A DNA stretch of 64,000 nt from Oscillospiraceae bacterium NTUH-002-81 (GCA_032620915.1 CP136052.1:1154501-1218500), one strand, 5' to 3'. Counted from the stretch's first letter, positions 25,837 through 36,833 are shown. Notes: a model not told the origin generated them from the letters alone. A program made the numbers and translations.

Positions 25837-27621
25837 ATGACAGAAGAAAAATGGTTTGTAACAGCCAAGCGGGCGGATTTTCAGGGGATCGCGGACCGGT
25901 TTGGCATTTCCCCGGTGACGGCGCGCCTCATCCGCAATCGGGATATTGTGGGGGATGCGGCCATCGACGCGTACCTGCACGGCACGACGAAGGATCTTTC
26001 GGATCCCCGTCTCATGAAGGATATGGAGAAGGCGGCGGCCCTCATCGAGGAGAAGATCCGGGAAAAACGGCTCATGCGGATCGTGGGGGACTATGACATC
26101 GACGGCGTGTGTTCCTCCTACATTTTGCTCAAGGGCTTCCGGCAGCTGGGGGCGGTGGTGGATGTGCAGATCCCGGACCGCATCAAAGATGGCTACGGCA
26201 TCAACGAGTCCATCATCCGCAAGGCAGCGGCGGACGGCATCGACACGATTGTGACGTGTGACAATGGCATTTCCGCCATCCCGGAGATTGCCCTGGCAAA
26301 GGATTTCGGCATGACGGTGATCGTGACAGACCATCACGATGTGCCCTTTGCGGATCAGCCGGACGGCAGGCGGGTGTTTTTACAGAGCGCGGCGGACGCG
26401 GTGGTGAACCCGAAACAGGCGGACTGCGCCTATCCCTTCAAGGTGCTCTGTGGCGCCGGGGTGGCCTACCAGCTCATGCATCTTTTGTATGCCCACGCCT
26501 TTGGGGAAGCGGAAGGGGCTGCCAGAAATGAGCAGGAGTTTCTTCCCTTTGCGGCCATCGCCACAGTGGGTGATGTGGTGGATCTCCAGGGAGAAAACCG
26601 GATTCTGGTGAAATACGGTCTGCGGGCGCTGGCCTTTGCAGATAATCCGGGGCTGCAGGCGCTGATGCAGGCATGCGGCGTGGATCCGGCGGCGGTGAGC
26701 GCCTACCATGTGGGCTTTGTGCTGGGGCCGTGCATCAATGCGGCGGGACGACTGGACACGGCCAGACGCTCGCTGGAGCTTTTTCTCACGGAGGATCCGG
26801 AAAAAGCAGTCCAGCTGGCCCAGGAGCTGAAAGAGCTCAACGATGCGCGCAAGGACATGACTCTTCGGGGCACGGAAGAGGCCAAAGCACTCATTGCCCG
26901 GAGCGATCTGAAAAACGATGCGGTGCTGGTGGTGCCGCTCTACAGCTGCCATGAGAGTCTGGCAGGCATCATTGCCGGGAAGATCCGGGAGGCGTACCAC
27001 AGGCCCGCCTTTGTGCTGATCCGGGCGGAGGATGGGATCAAGGGCTCCGGCCGATCTATCGAGCAGTATTCCATGTATGAGGAACTGGTGAAATGCCGGC
27101 AGTATCTGGATAAATTCGGCGGACATCCCATGGCGGCGGGCCTGAGCATGCAGGAGGCGGCAGTGGATGATTTCCGTCGAGCATTGAATGCCAACGCGCG
27201 GCTGACGGCAGAGGATTTTATCCCCAAAGTGGCCATCGATGTGGCCATGCCCTTTGAGTATGTGACGGAGCAGCAGATCACGGAGCTGTCTTATCTGGAG
27301 CCCTTCGGCAAAGCCAACGAGAAGCCCCAGTTTGCCCAGAAGGATGTGGAGGTGTGCAGTGCCCGGGTGTTGGGGAAAAACCGGAATGTCCTGCGCCTGT
27401 CCCTGCGAAGTCCCTTCAGCCCGCTTCTTGTGGATGCGGTATCCTTTGCAGACCCGGCGGCATTTGACGCCTACGTCCGGCAGAAGTTCGGCGACGTGGA
27501 GGCGGAGAAGATGTATCTGGGCCGGAAGAATGCGGTGCGGCTTTCTGTGGTCTATTATCCCGAGATCCACACGTACCGGGGAGAAAAAAACATCCAGATC
27601 GTGGTGAAAAATTACCGGTGA
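25837..27621 (+). CDS. recJ: Single-stranded-DNA-specific exonuclease RecJ
   Basis: 594 residues; 5'-3' exonuclease on single-stranded DNA in recombination and mismatch repair. DHH-family motifs: DYDIDGVCSSY (metal binding), VTCDNGIS, VTDHHDVP (the DHH motif), and the DHHA1 part with GPCINAAGRLDTA and GHPMAAGLSM. The C-terminal OB-like part (SYLEPFGKANEKPQF) is typical. I use the ATG at 25837, preceded by CAGGAGAGA, rather than the frame's first ATG at 25813, which overlaps the -10 box. Followed after 155 bases by apt. Confidence 0.92.
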   Translation: MTEEKWFVTAKRADFQGIADRFGISPVTARLIRNRDIVGDAAIDAYLHGTTKDLSDPRLMKDMEKAAALIEEKIREKRLMRIVGDYDIDGVCSSYILLKGFRQLGAVVDVQIPDRIKDGYGINESIIRKAAADGIDTIVTCDNGISAIPEIALAKDFGMTVIVTDHHDVPFADQPDGRRVFLQSAADAVVNPKQADCAYPFKVLCGAGVAYQLMHLLYAHAFGEAEGAARNEQEFLPFAAIATVGDVVDLQGENRILVKYGLRALAFADNPGLQALMQACGVDPAAVSAYHVGFVLGPCINAAGRLDTARRSLELFLTEDPEKAVQLAQELKELNDARKDMTLRGTEEAKALIARSDLKNDAVLVVPLYSCHESLAGIIAGKIREAYHRPAFVLIRAEDGIKGSGRSIEQYSMYEELVKCRQYLDKFGGHPMAAGLSMQEAAVDDFRRALNANARLTAEDFIPKVAIDVAMPFEYVTEQQITELSYLEPFGKANEKPQFAQKDVEVCSARVLGKNRNVLRLSLRSPFSPLLVDAVSFADPAAFDAYVRQKFGDVEAEKMYLGRKNAVRLSVVYYPEIHTYRGEKNIQIVVKNYR

Positions 27622-27666
27622 TGGGGAGCTTCCTGTCGGAAAATGCATCTGACTGCGGAAAACGGT

Positions 27667-27695
27667 TTGATATAAACAGGAAAAAGTGTTATACT
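27667..27695 (+). promoter_or_regulatory. Promoter of apt
   Basis: TTGATA (27667-27672) and TATACT (27690-27695), 17-base spacer, about 80 bases before the start codon. Confidence 0.65.
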
Positions 27696-27775
27696 GTTGA
27701 CGAATATTCGCAGACAGTGATGGTCTGCGGACGAAACCGATGACAAATTACAATATACCGAGGTGGCGATTTCAG

Positions 27776-28300
27776 ATGAAAAAACTGGAAGAATATGTAA
27801 GAAGCATACCGGATTTTCCGGAAAAAGGAATTATTTTCAGAGATGTAACATCCATCCTTCAGGATGCGGATGGACTGGCACTGGCCATTGATTCCATGCA
27901 GGAACTGCTGGACGGACTGGATTTTGACGTGATCGTGGGAACTGAGTCCCGCGGCTTTATTTTCGGTGTACCCATCGCATACAATCTGCACAAGCCGTTT
28001 GTGCCGGTGCGCAAGAAGGGAAAGCTTCCCTGCGAGACCATTTCCAGAACCTATGATCTGGAGTACGGCACCGCAACGGTGGAGATGCATAAGGATTCCA
28101 TCAAGCCCGGCCAGAAGGTGGTCATTGTGGATGACCTGATCGCCACCGGCGGAACGATTGAGGCAAGCATCGCCATGGTGGAAGCACTGGGCGGCCAGGT
28201 CGTGAAGGTGATCTTCCTCATGGAACTGGCAGGACTGAAGGGAAGAGAGCGGCTTGCGGGCTACGACGTGGCTTCCGTGATCCGCTATGAAGGCAAGTAA
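27776..28300 (+). CDS. apt: Adenine phosphoribosyltransferase
   Basis: 174 residues. Makes AMP from adenine and PRPP (purine salvage). The PRPP-binding motif is VVIVDDLIATGGT, and the N-terminal SIPDFPEKGIIFRDVTSIL with GTESRGFIFGVPIAY is diagnostic of Apt. Start at 27776 follows GAGGTGGCG; twelve earlier in-frame codons are not used. Its own promoter sits upstream, and relA/spoT follows 61 bases after the stop, the usual clostridial order that ties purine salvage to (p)ppGpp control. Confidence 0.95.
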   Translation: MKKLEEYVRSIPDFPEKGIIFRDVTSILQDADGLALAIDSMQELLDGLDFDVIVGTESRGFIFGVPIAYNLHKPFVPVRKKGKLPCETISRTYDLEYGTATVEMHKDSIKPGQKVVIVDDLIATGGTIEASIAMVEALGGQVVKVIFLMELAGLKGRERLAGYDVASVIRYEGK

Positions 28301-28361
28301 AGCAGGATAAAATAGGACGGTTTTGTGTATGACGGTTCAGAGCGATAGAGAAGGTGCAGAT

Positions 28362-30681
28362 ATGGAGAATCAGTTACAGGAATTAAACCGGAACCTGGAA
28401 GATCCGGGCAATGCGAAGATCGACGGGGCAGTGAAGACGATGGAGGATTTTACGAGCCCGGAGCAGCTCTACCAGGAGCTGATCGCCAGTGTGAGAAAAT
28501 ATCATCCATCCGCGGACATTTCGATGATTGAGAAGGCGTACAACATTGCGTACAACGCCCACAAGGGACAGGTGCGCAAGTCCGGTGAGCCTTATATCAT
28601 TCATCCACTTTGTGTTGCCATCATTCTGGCGGACCTGGAGCTGGATAAGGAGACGATCGTTGCCGGTCTTCTCCACGATGTGGTGGAGGATACGGTGATG
28701 ACCAGCGAGGAGATCCGGCAGGAATTCGGCGCAGAGGTGGAGCTTCTGGTGGACGGTGTGACTAAGCTGGGTCAGCTGTCCTACTCCCATGACAAGGTGG
28801 AGGTACAGGCAGAAAACTTAAGAAAAATGTTCCTGGCCATGGCCAAGGATATCCGTGTCATCCTGATCAAGCTGGCGGACCGCCTGCACAATATGCGTAC
28901 CCTCAAATATATGACCCCGGAGAAACAGAAGGAAAAGGCCAGAGAGACCATGGACATTTATGCACCCATCGCCCAGCGTCTCGGTATTTCCAAGGTCAAG
29001 GTAGAGCTGGATGACCTTTCCTTAAAATATTTGGAGCCGGAGGTCTACTATGATCTGGTGAAAAAGATCGCCGTGAAGAAGAGCGAGCGGGAGGCCTTTG
29101 TCAGCCGGATCGTGAAAGAGGTCAGCGCCCATATTTCCAATGCGGGCATCAAGGCCAAGGTAGACGGAAGAGTCAAGCACTTTTTCAGTATTTATAAAAA
29201 AATGGTGAACCAGGATAAGACGCTGGATCAGATTTACGATCTGTTTGCTGTTCGGATCCTGGTGGACACGGTGAAGGACTGTTATGCAGCCCTGGGTGTG
29301 ATCCATGAGATGTATAAGCCCATTCCGGGCCGGTTCAAGGATTACATCGCCATGCCCAAGCAGAACATGTACCAGTCGCTGCACACCACGCTGATCGGCC
29401 CCAACGGCCAGCCCTTCGAGATCCAGATCCGGACCTTTGAGATGCACAAGACGGCGGAATACGGTATCGCAGCCCACTGGAAATATAAGGAAGCCTCCGA
29501 CGGCAAGAAGCCTTCTGCCGATCAGGAGGAGGAAAAATTAAACTGGCTGCGCCAGATCCTGGAGTGGCAGCGGGACATGTCGGACAACCGGGAATTCATT
29601 TCCCTGTTAAAGAATGATCTGGATTTATTTGCAGAGAATATTTACTGCTTCACGCCTGCAGGCGATGTGAAGAATCTGCCCAAGGGTTCCACACCCATTG
29701 ACTTTGCGTACAGCATCCACAGCGCCGTGGGCAATAAGATGGTGGGTGCCCGGGTCAACGGCAAGCTGGTGAACATCGATTACCAGATCCAGAACGGTGA
29801 CCGGGTGGAGGTCATCACCTCCCAGAACTCCAAGGGCCCCAGCCGGGACTGGCTCTCCATCGTGAAGAGCACCCAGGCCAAGACGAAGATCAACCAGTGG
29901 TTCAAGAGTGAGTTCAAGGAAGAAAATATCGTCAAGGGCCGTGAGGTGATCAACCAGTACTGCAAGACCAAGGGTATCAACTATTCCGAGATCCGCAAGC
30001 CTGAGTATATGGAATCCGTCCAGCGCAGATACGGGTTCCGGGACTGGGATTCCGTGCTGGCGGCGGTGGGACACGGCGGCCTGAAGGAGGGCCAGGTCGT
30101 GAACCGGATGCTGGATGAATACCAGCGGGATCACAAGAAGAAGATCACCGACGCCAAGGTGCTGGAGGCGGCAGGGGGAGGCCAACAAGGACAAAGAGAA
30201 GCTTCACATTGTCAAATCTAAGAGCGGCATCGTGGTGCGGGGCATCGACGACGTGGCGGTGCGTTTTTCCAAATGCTGCAGCCCGGTGCCCGGGGACGAG
30301 ATCGTGGGCTTCGTGACGAGAGGCCGGGGCGTTTCCATTCACCGGACAGACTGCGTGAACATCATCCATCTGCCGGCAGAAGAGCGGGCACGGCTCATCG
30401 AGGCGGAATGGCAGCAGCCGGACAATGAGAACACCGGAGAGAAATATGAGGCGGAGATCAAGATTTACGGCAACAACCGTATGGGCCTCCTGGTAGATAT
30501 TTCCAAGATCATGACAGAGCGGGGCATTGATGTGACCGCCATGAACGTGCGGACGAGCAAGCAGGGAACGGCAACGATATCCATGTCCTTTGAGATCGGC
30601 GGGGTGTCGGAGCTGAATTCCATCATTGATAAAATCAGACAGGTAGAAAGCGTGATCGATATCGAGCGTACCACCGGTTAG
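28362..30681 (+). CDS. Bifunctional (p)ppGpp synthetase/hydrolase (RelA/SpoT), one frameshift
   Basis: Reconstructed 772 residues, full family length. HD hydrolase domain with HPLCVAIILADLELDKETI and LLHDVVEDT (metal site), synthetase domain with GRFKDYIAMPKQNMYQSLHT, TGS domain (CFTPAGDVKNLPKGSTPIDF) and C-terminal ACT domain (NRMGLLVDISKIMTERGID). Both enzymatic domains look intact. The frame breaks at the G5 run 30174-30178; with four G it reads EAAGEANKDKEKLHIV and rejoins the zinc-finger/ACT part. If real, the break would remove the C-terminal regulatory domain and leave both activities. I prefer the ATG at 28362; 28323 and 28329 are alternatives. Confidence 0.92.
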
Positions 30682-30689
30682 GAGGAAAT

Positions 30690-31319
30690 ATGGGAAAAGC
30701 GAAGGTAGAGAAACTGGTCTGTGGTTCCGTGTGGACCAACTGCTATTTTCTCATCAATACACAGACAAAAGAGACCATCATCATCGACCCTGCGGACAAC
30801 GCTCCGGCGCTGAAGCAGCATCTGGATGCCAAAGGATTGAAGCCTGTGGCGATCCTGCTGACCCACGGCCATTATGACCATATGATGGCTGCAGATGAGC
30901 TGCGGAAGGCTTACGGCATTTCGGTCATTGCCCATGAGAAGGAGCAGGAAGTGCTGGAGGATCCGAGAAAGAACCTGACGACCATGATCGGCATGAATTA
31001 TACGCTGAAAGCAGATGAATTTGTGAAGGACGGACAGATGCTGGATCTGGCGGGCTTTTCCATCCAGGTATTGTTTACGCCCGGCCATACGGCAGGCGGC
31101 TGCTGTTATTATATCGCGGATGAGGGCATCGTGTTCTGCGGCGATACGCTGTTCAACGGTTCCGTGGGAAGAACGGATTTTCCCACCGGCAGCATGTCCA
31201 GGCTGATCCGTTCCATCAAAGAAAAACTGATGGTACTGCCGGACGAAACGAAAGCTTATCCGGGACACGAGGGTTCCACGGATATTTTATACGAGAAAGA
31301 AAACAACCCGTTCCTGTAA
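30690..31319 (+). CDS. MBL-fold metallo-hydrolase (glyoxalase II-like)
   Basis: 209 residues with the metal-binding signature THGHYDHM (HxHxDH), the following His in TPGHTAGGCCYY, Asp in FCGDTLFNG, and a C-terminal GHEGSTDI. It belongs to the YcbL-like class of small hydroxyacylglutathione-hydrolase relatives; the natural substrate in anaerobes is not known. TAGGAGG lies six bases before the ATG, eight bases after relA/spoT, so the two form an operon. A strong terminator follows. Confidence 0.88.
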   Translation: MGKAKVEKLVCGSVWTNCYFLINTQTKETIIIDPADNAPALKQHLDAKGLKPVAILLTHGHYDHMMAADELRKAYGISVIAHEKEQEVLEDPRKNLTTMIGMNYTLKADEFVKDGQMLDLAGFSIQVLFTPGHTAGGCCYYIADEGIVFCGDTLFNGSVGRTDFPTGSMSRLIRSIKEKLMVLPDETKAYPGHEGSTDILYEKENNPFL

Positions 31320-31336
31320 CGGAAAGCCAGAAGAGA

Positions 31337-31385
31337 ACGGCCGCGGACGGGAGCAGATGAATGCTCCGGGAGCGCGGCCGTCTTT
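31337..31385 (+). terminator. Terminator after the MBL hydrolase gene
   Basis: ACGGCCGCG pairs with CGCGGCCGT, enclosing a second hairpin GGAGCA/TGCTCC, followed by CTTT. Short T-tract, so moderate strength. Confidence 0.7.
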
Positions 31386-31410
31386 AAGGTTACATGAGAA
31401 AGATGAAGAT

Positions 31411-33456
31411 ATGATAGAAATTCTGATCGGCAAAGAAGAATTTAAAAATGATATATATGAGCTGGTGAAGGCCTTCTATCCGGGAGAGCAGTTCACCGTG
31501 ACGGTGGATGAACAGGTGGATGGCATCCAGGTGAAGCTGCCGGGAAGTGATGTACAGATGGCAGAAGAAGGAGCCTGTCCGGTGCGTGTGCTGGAAATCA
31601 GAGACACTTGGAGTGACCGGCAGGAGCCCCGCAAGGAGCGCAAAAGCGCCATGAAGCGGATGCTCTACCAGGCGCTTTCTGCCCGGACCGGCAGGGAGCT
31701 GCCCTGGGGCACTTTAACGGGCATCCGTCCTGTGCGCATTCCCATGGTGCTGCTGGAAGCCGGCATCGGCGAGGAAGAAATCGCCCAGCAGATGCAGCAG
31801 ACGTATTACGCCAGTGACGAGAAGATCGACCTGGCCATCGACATTGCCAGGAGGGAGCGGCATGTGCTGCGGGCCATCGACTATGAGGACGGCTACAGCC
31901 TGTACGTGGGCATTCCCTTCTGTCCGTCCATCTGTCTGTACTGTTCCTTTTCTTCTTATCCTTATGAAAAATTCGGACATCTGGCAGAGCAGTATCTGGC
32001 AGCCATGTTTCAGGAGATCGATGCGGTGGCGGAGATTTTTGTCGGCAAGCGGCTGAATACCATCTATGTGGGGGGCGGTACGCCGACAACGCTGACGGCG
32101 GAGCAGCTGGACCGGCTGCTGTACAAGCTGGAGGACAGTTTTTCCTATGAATATCTGAAAGAACTGACGGTGGAGGCCGGACGGCCAGACAGTATCACCG
32201 AGGATCGGCTGCTGGCCATGAAACGGCACCGGGTGACGCGGATTTCCATCAATCCCCAGACGATGCAGCAGAAGACGCTGGATCTCATCGGCAGAAAACA
32301 CACGGTGGAGCAGACAAAGGAAGCCTTCCATCTGGCCCGGGGGCTGAGATTTGACAACATCAACATGGATCTGATCCTGGGGCTGCCCGGAGAGACTGCA
32401 GCGGATGTGCGGAGCACCATGGAAGAGATCCGAAAGCTTTCCCCGGACAGTGTGACGCTCCATTCCCTGGCGCTGAAGCGGGCGGCACGGCTGAATCTGG
32501 AAAAAGAAAAGTACGAGCCGGTGAGCGCAGAAGAGATGGGGTGCATGATGGATATCGCTTCCTCTTATGCGGCGGACATGGGTCTGAAGCCCTATTATCT
32601 GTACCGGCAGAAAAATATGGCCGGAAATTATGAAAATGTGGGCTACGCAAAGGTTGACAAAGCCGGGATTTACAATATACTGATTATGGAAGAAAAGCAG
32701 ACCATCGTGGCCTGCGGCGCCGGTGCTTCCACCAAGGCGGTGATCCACAGCGAGAACCGCATTGAGCGGGTGGAAAATGTGAAAAACGTGGAGCAGTATA
32801 TTGACCGGATCGGGGAAATGATCGACCGGAAGCGGCAGTTTTTTGAAAAAAATCCGGTTTCGGGTGCGCTTTCCCAGGAACAGGTGGCCATGGATGACCT
32901 GGAACGGGAGCTTGCCCACGGCATGACGGTGAGCTGTCTGGCCAGACGGCTGGGCCGGGAGCTGGGCCTTTCAGAAGAGGAGCAGTACCAGCTGGCGGTG
33001 GCGGGCCTTCTGCACGACATTGGAAAATGCAGGCTGTCCAGCTATCTGTACGGCAATGCTCAGATCGAACTGAATGTGGAGAAAATGAAATATGTCCGCA
33101 CCCATTCCCGTCTGAGCTATGATATCCTGAAAGAAAAGGGTTATGAGGAACCGATCCTGGAGGCGGTGCGCTACCATCATGAGAACTACGACGGCAGCGG
33201 CTATCCCGATAATCTGGCGGGGGAGGACATCCCGTATATGGCGCGGATCCTGCGGGTCTGTGACGTCTTTGCGGCGCTGACCTCGGACCGGCGGTACCGC
33301 AGCGCATTTTCCGCGGACACGGCAATGGAACTGATGATAGAAGAGATCAAAAACTTCGATATGGGCATTTTTCTGGCATTCCAGCGGATCGCCCATGAGG
33401 CGGGGACAGCGGACCTGCTGAACACGAAGCTGCATATACAGGAGGAAGAGGAATGA
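31411..33456 (+). CDS. hemZ: HemZ coproporphyrinogen dehydrogenase-like protein fused to an HD-GYP domain
   Basis: 681 residues. The first 480 or so are HemZ, a radical SAM enzyme of the HemN group linked to oxygen-independent haem synthesis: [11 protein letters not shown] start, cluster motif [15 protein letters not shown] near residue 170, [10 protein letters not shown], then [10 protein letters not shown]. HemZ normally ends near RKRQFF; here the frame runs on through a linker of about 20 residues into an HD domain: [27 protein letters not shown] near residue 532, and [11 protein letters not shown] near 588, the mark of HD-GYP phosphodiesterases. hisS follows with a 4-base overlap. The ATG at 31411 is chosen because HemZ proteins start there; the SD is weak. 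The fusion is unusual; function of the second domain is open. Confidence 0.88.
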   Translation: MIEILIGKEEFKNDIYELVKAFYPGEQFTVTVDEQVDGIQVKLPGSDVQMAEEGACPVRVLEIRDTWSDRQEPRKERKSAMKRMLYQALSARTGRELPWGTLTGIRPVRIPMVLLEAGIGEEEIAQQMQQTYYASDEKIDLAIDIARRERHVLRAIDYEDGYSLYVGIPFCPSICLYCSFSSYPYEKFGHLAEQYLAAMFQEIDAVAEIFVGKRLNTIYVGGGTPTTLTAEQLDRLLYKLEDSFSYEYLKELTVEAGRPDSITEDRLLAMKRHRVTRISINPQTMQQKTLDLIGRKHTVEQTKEAFHLARGLRFDNINMDLILGLPGETAADVRSTMEEIRKLSPDSVTLHSLALKRAARLNLEKEKYEPVSAEEMGCMMDIASSYAADMGLKPYYLYRQKNMAGNYENVGYAKVDKAGIYNILIMEEKQTIVACGAGASTKAVIHSENRIERVENVKNVEQYIDRIGEMIDRKRQFFEKNPVSGALSQEQVAMDDLERELAHGMTVSCLARRLGRELGLSEEEQYQLAVAGLLHDIGKCRLSSYLYGNAQIELNVEKMKYVRTHSRLSYDILKEKGYEEPILEAVRYHHENYDGSGYPDNLAGEDIPYMARILRVCDVFAALTSDRRYRSAFSADTAMELMIEEIKNFDMGIFLAFQRIAHEAGTADLLNTKLHIQEEEE

Positions 33457-34694
33457 TTACACAGGCACCCAGAGGCGTACAGGACTGGTACGGCGAAAAC
33501 ATGCACAAGCGGGCAGTGGTGGAGAAGATTGCCCGGGATCTGGCGAAAACCTACAATATGACAGAGATCATCACACCGATGTTTGAGCACACGGTGCTGT
33601 TTCAGCGCGGTGTGGGCGAGACCACCGATGTGGTACAGAAGGAGATGTACACCTTCAAAGACAAAGGCGACCGGAGCATTACGCTGAAACCGGAGGGAAC
33701 CTCAGGCGTCATGCGTGCTTATCTGGAGCACAACATGTATGCCCAGCCGGCGCCCACCAAGTTATATTATGTGACCCAGGCGTTCCGTTATGAGAAGCCC
33801 CAGAGCGGAAGACTTCGTCAGCACCACCAGTTCGGCGTGGAGTTTGTGGGATCCAAGAGTCCCCTGGCCGAGGTGGAGCTGATCACGCTGGTGACCACCC
33901 TCATCAAAAAACTGGGCCTGAAAGATGCCAAGCTGCACATCAACAGCATCGGCTGCAAAAACTGCCGGAAGACGTACAACGAGGCACTGCTGGCTTACCT
34001 GAAAAAGCATGAGGAGTCTCTGTGTCCCACCTGTCGGGAGCGGATGCAGAAGAACCCGTTACGTGTCATTGACTGTAAGGTGGAGACGTGCAAGGCCATT
34101 GTGGCAGATGCCCCTAGGACCATTGACTATCTGGATGACGAGTGCCGGGAGCACTTCGAGGAGCTGCAGAGCCTGTTAAACGAGCTGAATATTCCCTACG
34201 AGATCGATACCGGTATCGTGCGCGGCCTGGATTACTATACGAAGACCGTGTTTGAGTTCGTCAACGAGGATGGCTTTACCCTGTGCGGCGGCGGCCGGTA
34301 CGACGGCCTGATCCACGAGATCGACGAGAAGCAGGACATCCCTTCCGTTGGTTTCGGCATGGGCATCGAGCGTATTTTATATTTTCTGGAACGGGAAGGC
34401 GTGGAGCTGCCGCCCCAGGATCCGGTGGCACTGTATGTGGGCATCCTTGGAAAAGATGCCAAGGCCCGGGCATACAAGCTGGTCAATGAGATCCGCAGCC
34501 ACGGTGTCATTGTGGAGACCGATTACATGGATCGCAGCGTCAAGGCCCAGATGAAATATGCCAACAAGATCGGCGCAAAGAAGACCGTCATCATCGGCAG
34601 CGAGGAGCTGGAAAATAATCTGGCCCACGTAAAAGACATGGAAACCGGCGAGCAGGTGGAAGTGGCGTTGGATAAAATTGCAGGGTTGTTCTGA
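33453..34694 (+). CDS. hisS: Histidyl-tRNA synthetase
   Basis: 413 residues, class II synthetase. Motif 2 is in the [20 protein letters not shown] stretch, the His-specific motifs are [12 protein letters not shown] and CGGGRYDGL, and motif 3 is [10 protein letters not shown]; the anticodon-binding domain closes the protein. Its ATG overlaps the hemZ stop codon (ATGA), so translation is coupled. It is followed by an R2 repeat and then aspS, in the usual clostridial order. Interestingly the synthetase shares one transcript with a haem/HD-GYP gene. Confidence 0.96.
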   Translation: MITQAPRGVQDWYGENMHKRAVVEKIARDLAKTYNMTEIITPMFEHTVLFQRGVGETTDVVQKEMYTFKDKGDRSITLKPEGTSGVMRAYLEHNMYAQPAPTKLYYVTQAFRYEKPQSGRLRQHHQFGVEFVGSKSPLAEVELITLVTTLIKKLGLKDAKLHINSIGCKNCRKTYNEALLAYLKKHEESLCPTCRERMQKNPLRVIDCKVETCKAIVADAPRTIDYLDDECREHFEELQSLLNELNIPYEIDTGIVRGLDYYTKTVFEFVNEDGFTLCGGGRYDGLIHEIDEKQDIPSVGFGMGIERILYFLEREGVELPPQDPVALYVGILGKDAKARAYKLVNEIRSHGVIVETDYMDRSVKAQMKYANKIGAKKTVIIGSEELENNLAHVKDMETGEQVEVALDKIAGLF

Positions 34695-34706
34695 TATTTT
34701 GATAAT

Positions 34707-34904
34707 ATGATGTTGAGGTCAAAAGCCCCCGGCTTTGATGCCTACGGATTGTTCCATGCTATGCACTCCCACAATCCTTGCCGTTATTCGCATATCGTGG
34801 GATTGCTATCCCACTTTTATACTCATATCGGGGCGGGCCTCAAGGCCTTTCACCCACTTATGAGCAAGCTCATGTGGGCTTAGACTTTTTGGCCCTGGCA
34901 TCAT
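34707..34904 (+). repeat. Dispersed structured repeat, family R2, copy B
   Basis: 198 bases from ATGATG (34707) to CATCAT (34899-34904), with imperfect inverted ends of about 19 bases. Internal hairpins GTGGGATtgctATCCCAC (34797-34814) and CCCACTTATGAGCaaGCTCAT (34854 on). It fills the gap between hisS and aspS. I looked for a T-box here and saw no specifier or antiterminator bulge. Confidence 0.88.
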
Positions 34905-34928
34905 AATATATAATGAGGAGGAAGAGAA

Positions 34929-36740
34929 ATGGCAGAGTCCATGCGTGGCATGAAGAGAAGCCACAGATGTACAGAAGTGTCGAAAGCAAATATCGGCGAG
35001 ATCGTTACCGTCATGGGATGGGTGCAGAAGAGAAGAAATCTGGGAAACCTGATTTTCATCGATCTGCGGGATCGCTCCGGTATTTTACAGATTGTATTTG
35101 ACAGCAACGATGTATCCGAGGCCGGAATGGAGAAGGCAGCTACTTTAAGAAGTGAGTTCGTGGTTGCTGTTACCGGTAAGGTCATCGCCCGTGCCGGTGC
35201 GGTAAATGAAAATCTGGCAACCGGTGATATCGAGGTGCAGGCCCACGAGCTGCGGATCCTGTCCGAGTCCGAGACACCGCCGTTCCCCATCGAGGAGAAC
35301 ATTCAGACCAAGGACGAGCTACGTCTGAAATACCGTTACCTGGATCTGCGCCGTCCGAACCTGCAGCGCAACCTGATGCTGCGGAGCAAGGTGGCAACCG
35401 AGGTTCGGAAATTCCTGGCAGACGAGGGATTCCTGGAGATCGAGACCCCCATCCTGATTAAGAGCACCCCCGAGGGAGCCAGAGACTATCTGGTACCGAG
35501 CCGTGTGCATCCGGGTAGTTTCTATGCACTGCCCCAGTCTCCCCAGCTGTTCAAGCAGCTTTTGATGTGCTCCGGTTATGACCGTTACTTCCAGCTGGCC
35601 AAATGCTTCCGTGACGAGGATCTGCGTGCGGACCGTCAGCCGGAATTTACCCAGATCGATATGGAGCTGTCTTTCGTGGACATTGATGATGTCATTGATG
35701 TCAATGAGCGTCTGCTGGCCCGGATCTTCAAGGAGGCCATTGGTGTGGACGTGCAGCTTCCCATCCCGCGGATGACCTGGCAGGAAGCCATGGACCGTTT
35801 CGGTTCCGACAAGCCGGACACCCGTTTTGGCATGGAACTGAAAAATGTATCTGATATTGTAAAAGACTGCGGCTTCGGCGTATTCACCGGTGCGCTGGCC
35901 AACGGCGGCACTGTGCGCGGCATCAACGCCGAGGGACAGGGCAGCATGCCGAGAAAGAAGATCGACGCCCTGGTAGAGTTTGCAAAAACCTATGGTGCCA
36001 AGGGCCTTGCATACCTGTGCATCAACGAGGACGGCAGCTACAAATCCTCCTTTGCCAAATTCATGACCGAGGAAGAGCTGCATGCCTTGGTGGCAGCCAT
36101 GGACGGAAAGCCGGGCGATCTGCTTCTGTTTGCCGCAGACAAGAACAAAGTTGTATGGGATGTGCTGGGTGCGCTGCGTCTGGAGATCGCCAAAAACCTG
36201 GGACTGCTGCACAAGGACGAGTACAAGTTCCTGTGGATCACCGAGTTCCCGCTGCTGGAGTGGTCAGAGGAGCAGAACCGTTTCGTTGCCATGCACCATC
36301 CGTTTACCATGCCCATGGAAGAGGATCTGGACAAGATCGACACCGATCCGGGCGCTGTCCGTGCAAAAGCTTACGACATCACCCTCAACGGTACCGAGAT
36401 CGGCGGCGGCAGCATCCGAATCCATCAGAACGACATCCAGTCCAAGATGTTCGAGGTGCTGGGCTTCACCAAGGAGCAGGCGCAGAACCAGTTCGGTTTC
36501 CTTCTGGATGCCTTCAAATATGGAGTTCCGCCGCATGCAGGACTGGCTTACGGCCTGGATCGTCTCATCATGCTCATGGCAAAAGAGGATTCCATCCGTG
36601 AGGTCATCGCCTTCCCTAAGGTGAAGGACGCTTCCTGCCTCATGTCCGGTGCGCCGGATGTGGTAGATCCGAAGCAGCTGGCAGAGTTGGATATCGCTGT
36701 CATCGAGAAAAAACAGGACGAGAAAAAGACAGAAGAATAA
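34929..36740 (+). CDS. aspS: Aspartyl-tRNA synthetase
   Basis: 603 residues, bacterial-type class IIb enzyme. N-terminal OB-fold anticodon domain (VTVMGWVQKRRNLGNLIFID), catalytic motif 2 with AKCFRDEDLRADRQPEFTQ, the GAD insert in the middle (KDCGFGVFTGALANGG), and motif 3 GLAYGLDRLIMLM. Discriminating or not cannot be judged by eye, so formation of Asp-tRNA-Asn is possible. GAGGAGGAAGAG precedes the ATG. The R2 element lies directly upstream; no clear promoter of its own, so expression may come from hemZ-hisS readthrough. Confidence 0.96.
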   Translation: MAESMRGMKRSHRCTEVSKANIGEIVTVMGWVQKRRNLGNLIFIDLRDRSGILQIVFDSNDVSEAGMEKAATLRSEFVVAVTGKVIARAGAVNENLATGDIEVQAHELRILSESETPPFPIEENIQTKDELRLKYRYLDLRRPNLQRNLMLRSKVATEVRKFLADEGFLEIETPILIKSTPEGARDYLVPSRVHPGSFYALPQSPQLFKQLLMCSGYDRYFQLAKCFRDEDLRADRQPEFTQIDMELSFVDIDDVIDVNERLLARIFKEAIGVDVQLPIPRMTWQEAMDRFGSDKPDTRFGMELKNVSDIVKDCGFGVFTGALANGGTVRGINAEGQGSMPRKKIDALVEFAKTYGAKGLAYLCINEDGSYKSSFAKFMTEEELHALVAAMDGKPGDLLLFAADKNKVVWDVLGALRLEIAKNLGLLHKDEYKFLWITEFPLLEWSEEQNRFVAMHHPFTMPMEEDLDKIDTDPGAVRAKAYDITLNGTEIGGGSIRIHQNDIQSKMFEVLGFTKEQAQNQFGFLLDAFKYGVPPHAGLAYGLDRLIMLMAKEDSIREVIAFPKVKDASCLMSGAPDVVDPKQLAELDIAVIEKKQDEKKTEE

Positions 36741-36783
36741 TCTCAGAAAAAGAAAGAAAACCTGTTGAAAAAACGGGGTAAGA

Positions 36784-36833
36784 AAAAGCTTCCGCAAAGT
36801 TGGGGATGATGCCTGACGATGCGGGAGCTTTTT
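36784..36833 (+). terminator. Terminator after aspS
   Basis: AAAAGCTTCCGCA pairs with TGCGGGAGCTTTTT around a 23-base loop. In the remaining gap to 37033 I see no further gene or motif. Confidence 0.75.

Noticed and set aside
34707..34904. T-box riboswitch before aspS
   Set aside because: The structured region is a copy of the R2 repeat found elsewhere; I see no T-box sequence or specifier loop.
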